From UBA6115 sp964629345 (GTDB lineage: Bacteria > Bacillota > Clostridia > Christensenellales > Aristaeellaceae), in assembly GCA_964629345.1 (NCBI GenBank), contig CAZVSG010000054.1, positions 1 through 14,240 of the forward strand: DNA of 14,240 bases, written 5' to 3'. The notes under the pieces are model-generated. The model made no database searches and was not told the DNA's origin. It was given only the letters and a program-made list of their open reading frames with translations. Both the position numbers and the translations under genes were made by a program. Shown in pieces: positions 14,147-14,240 of the stretch; position 1 is the first letter of the stretch; every line of letters starts with the position of its first letter.

Positions 14147-14240
14147 CGCGCGGTCAGCGGAGATGGAAACGAAACCTTTGGGGCATCTTGAGTTTCGGCA
14201 TAGCAAGGACAATGCTGGGGAAGCTGACAAGGGAACCTGA
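14143..14240 (+). CDS. Possible start of a further gene running off the window
   Basis: A frame beginning at TTG 14143, overlapping the previous gene's TGA, stays open to the window end. It would encode a Trp- and basic-rich stretch followed by LWGILSFGIARTML, which could be a membrane segment. There is no convincing ribosome site, and about 33 codons is too short to judge. In another frame ATG 14163 gives only a 25-residue peptide ending exactly at 14240. The stretch may be non-coding. Confidence 0.2.
   Translation, partial: MTRGQRRWKRNLWGILSFGIARTMLGKLTREP

Overview
The window is a G+C-rich bacterial segment with compact gene spacing, strong GGAGG-type ribosome binding sites, occasional TTG starts and housekeeping-type -35/-10 promoters. 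Its protein types (GH43 and GH29 enzymes, a Cthe_2159-like carbohydrate-binding protein, an OGG-type glycosylase, MurI, MurC and LepA close together) fit an uncultured, carbohydrate-degrading member of the Bacillota (Clostridia), probably from a gut or rumen metagenome. That placement is inference; no rRNA is present. A run of ten Ns inside one gene marks a scaffold join, as expected of a metagenome-assembled genome.

Region 1 (1-5160, + strand) deals with carbohydrate. It holds the 3' end of an unrecognised, probably glycan-acting protein, a GH43 glycosidase with a CBM6-like tail (interrupted by the N run), and a GH29 alpha-L-fucosidase. These three are 27 and 39 bases apart and look like one operon that trims fucose- and arabinose/xylose-decorated glycans. 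No secretion signal is visible on the two complete enzymes, so they probably act on imported oligosaccharides. A large stem-loop follows, then an exported beta-helix protein of the Cthe_2159 carbohydrate-binding type.

Region 2 (5318-6769, - strand) carries a small exported protein that resembles a degenerate ferritin-like (DUF2202-type) four-helix protein, a 315-base gap with small hairpins, and an HD-domain phosphohydrolase. The HD gene is divergent from a stand-alone riboflavin kinase. Their two well-formed promoters lie back to back with a perfect 13-bp inverted repeat between the -35 boxes.

Region 3 (6911-14146) is mostly housekeeping. The riboflavin kinase converges on murI (glutamate racemase, - strand) with a 13-base 3' overlap. 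murI is divergent from an 8-oxoguanine-type DNA glycosylase. A near-consensus promoter then drives murC, lepA (stop and start separated by only 11 bases) and a 599-residue membrane protein with an N-terminal zinc ribbon, one transmembrane helix and a large external beta-rich part ending in a possible OB fold. That last protein is the least understood item here. MurI (D-glutamate supply) and MurC (L-alanine addition to UDP-MurNAc) both serve the cytoplasmic stage of peptidoglycan synthesis.

I see no CRISPR array, tRNA, rRNA, transposon or prophage gene. The points that most deserve checking are the zinc-ribbon membrane protein, the divergent promoter with its inverted repeat, the ferritin-like protein with an altered metal motif, and the N gap.
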